DNA of 64,000 nt from NCBI RefSeq assembly GCF_038593855.1, contig NZ_CP151996.1:806001-870000 (forward strand), read 5' to 3'. This DNA comes from Lysinibacillus sp. FSL M8-0337. Its GTDB lineage: Bacteria > Bacillota > Bacilli > Bacillales_A > Planococcaceae. Positions within the stretch are counted from its first letter, which is position 1. Every line of letters begins with the position of its first letter. A model generated the notes under the pieces. It searched no databases, was not told the origin of the DNA, and was given only the letters and a program-made list of their open reading frames with translations. This document shows positions 62,826-64,000 of this stretch, one piece after another. A program made the position numbers and the translations under genes.

Positions 62826-63113
62826 ATGGAATATTCATATCCGTTTTCAATTGATTGGTCAACTGAAGAAATTGTCGATGTTGTAAAATTTTTCGAAGGC
62901 ATCGAACTTGCGTATGAAAAGGGCATTAAACGTGAAGTGATGCTGGCAAAATATCGTCGCTTTAAAGAAATTGTGCCTTCTCAAGCAGAAGAAAAAACGA
63001 TTTTTCGCGAATTTGAAGAGGCTAGTGGATATGTTAGTTATCCAGTAGTGAAGCAAGCAAAAGAAGCGGATGATGGTACGATAATTAAAGTTGTACCAAA
63101 GCAAAGACGTTAA
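62826..63113 (+). CDS. yktA: UPF0223 family protein YktA
   Basis: 95 residues. [33 protein letters not shown] and the [17 protein letters not shown] stretch match the UPF0223 family (YktA in B. subtilis). Small acidic helical protein without known function. It starts 21 bp after the flavoprotein stop with AAGGTGG upstream. Following speA and preceding yktB is conserved with B. subtilis. Confidence 0.9.
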   Translation: MEYSYPFSIDWSTEEIVDVVKFFEGIELAYEKGIKREVMLAKYRRFKEIVPSQAEEKTIFREFEEASGYVSYPVVKQAKEADDGTIIKVVPKQRR

Positions 63114-63133
63114 ACGTTGGCTTGAAAATGGTG

Positions 63134-63162
63134 TGCTAGGGAATACTCTAGCATGCTTTTTT
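63134..63162 (+). terminator. Terminator after yktA
   Basis: TGCTAG/CTAGCA stem with 8-nt loop, then TGCTTTTTTT. Confidence 0.7.
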
Positions 63163-63626
63163 TAAAAAACCCGCCATGCCTTCTGCGAGACAGAAGTACA
63201 TAATGGATTGTGTATATCTGTGCCCGTTGAAAGCAAAGCGGATTTGGAAACTTTATTATTTATAATGTTTTATTAAAATAATTATTCTTCTTAAGAAATC
63301 ACTAGCATTATAGTGTTAATTTATAGTTGTCTGCATAAACTACAGCAATATCAATTTTTTCAAAAATGTTCACAGATTTTGGATTCTCCAATAACGTACA
63401 GTGACATAGCCACAACAAGTATTAATAATTCTTGTTGTGCAAAAATCCTCAACAACCTCAAAGAAGATGTTTCAGTCCTTTAGCTACGTTTGATAGTAAT
63501 GGTTAATGGATAAATACCTCGTCCAAAATTGTTAAACCTTATAAATTCCAGTACTGCTTTAACTTATTAAGACATTTTGTTCTTGTAAGATTTTAATGCC
63601 ACATTTTCAAAAATGAGTAGGGCATT
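63163..63626. other. Gene-free stretch between yktA and yktB
   Basis: About 460 bp with stops in all frames on both strands. The one clear structure is CACAACAAG/CTTGTTGTG at 63411-63419 and 63431-63439. Short runs on the minus strand look like decayed coding DNA, but I cannot assign them. Confidence 0.5.
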
Positions 63627-64000
63627 TTATTTTTCTTGAATAATTTTATAAATCGGAAGTAATGTCGTGAATGTTTCCTCTACTAATTGTTGGAATTGAC
63701 TAACAGACAATTTTATCGCTTCTTCTCGTGGAATATGACGGCCAACTAAAAATTCCCCTTTTTTAACATCACGTAAACGGATAAGCAATTCATCTAGTTT
63801 ATCTTCCTTCGCGTCTTCCATGGAAATTGCCTCTGGTGACATATGATCCCCAGAAACAATAAAATCATTCGGAAGCTGTTGTAGCAAGGATTTGTTGGCT
63901 AGTAAACGTTGTGCCATTAAATTTTTTTGCGGTGCTTCATAAATAATAGCAAAGACGATGAATAAATGTGTGCTCCAAAGACCAATCTGAAAGTGAGGCA
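63627..64000 (-). CDS. yktB: DUF1054/YktB family protein, partial (5' end outside window)
   Basis: The frame is open to the window edge: HFQIGLWSTHLFIVFAIIYE directly precedes the internal Met at 63917, so the gene starts beyond 64000. The remaining ~124 residues include LLQQLPNDFIVSGDH, a KKGEFLVGRHIPREEA segment and a final TLLPIYKII, matching the C-terminal part of YktB. Function unknown. It is transcribed opposite to yktA here. Confidence 0.9.
   Translation of the reverse strand, partial: PHFQIGLWSTHLFIVFAIIYEAPQKNLMAQRLLANKSLLQQLPNDFIVSGDHMSPEAISMEDAKEDKLDELLIRLRDVKKGEFLVGRHIPREEAIKLSVSQFQQLVEETFTTLLPIYKIIQEK

Noticed and set aside
63411..63439. Insertion-sequence end between yktA and yktB
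   Set aside because: Only one 9-bp inverted repeat, no transposase text or target duplication could be made out.

Overview
The window reads as chromosome of a low-GC Gram-positive rod of the Bacillales, most likely Lysinibacillus or a close relative (inference: no 16S or other decisive marker is present). Shine-Dalgarno sites are strong (GGAGG type), TTG/GTG starts are frequent, and the backbone follows the order of the Bacillus subtilis ykuF-to-yktB interval: fadH, darB-ccpC, ykuU, ykuV, ktrC, rnjA-rpoY, a ykrA-like HAD gene, def, pdhABCD, speA, yktA, yktB. No rRNA, tRNA, CRISPR array, intact insertion sequence or prophage was seen.

Region by region. 1-740: tail of an EAL-domain c-di-GMP phosphodiesterase, a GC-rich 21-bp tandem repeat and a terminator. 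756-7578: a TetR regulator divergent from a five-gene operon (beta-hydroxyacid dehydrogenase, CoA-acylating semialdehyde dehydrogenase, GntP-type permease, 3-hydroxybutyrate dehydrogenase, iron alcohol dehydrogenase), with a strong promoter and two tandem palindromic operators between them; it looks like a short hydroxy-acid/diol catabolic unit. 7783-8519: a PadR/HAAS pair whose mRNA is predicted to be leaderless. 8757-12104: fadH behind a FadR-like box, a small membrane protein, a decayed alpha/beta-hydrolase, darB and ccpC. 12341-24177: an eight-gene collinear cluster joining an ABC-2 exporter to a MoxR AAA+ ATPase, a DUF58 protein, two large vWA membrane proteins and a (GQ)20-repeat protein. 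This is the largest accessory system here and its function is unknown.

24234-30811 (minus strand): thiW behind a TPP riboswitch, an MFS exporter, and a cupin-regulated potABCD polyamine importer. 31216-36915: 2-Cys peroxiredoxin, thioredoxin-like YkuV, KtrC, MprF, a GNAT enzyme and two gene fragments. 37013-41035: an RND exporter divergent from its TetR repressor, with the operator lying inside the exporter promoter. 41406-43632: RNase J1 and RpoY, then an unannotated 23-residue, strongly cationic amphipathic peptide gene with its own promoter, ribosome site and terminator. 43728-50762: HAD phosphatase, then a DeoR-type regulator divergent from a 2-aminoethylphosphonate uptake and degradation operon (ABC importer, PhnW, PhnX).

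51193-64000: peptide deformylase, the pyruvate dehydrogenase operon, an SDR-fold protein without the usual catalytic Tyr/Lys, CidA/CidB holin-type proteins, a methyltransferase, arginine decarboxylase SpeA, a nitronate monooxygenase-like flavoprotein, YktA and partial YktB. Small dispersed repeats (a 15-bp-stem terminator in three copies, a 20-bp TGCCAGGCACTCAAACAATT-type motif in up to six copies, and 21-bp tandem repeats) mark the intergenic spaces.
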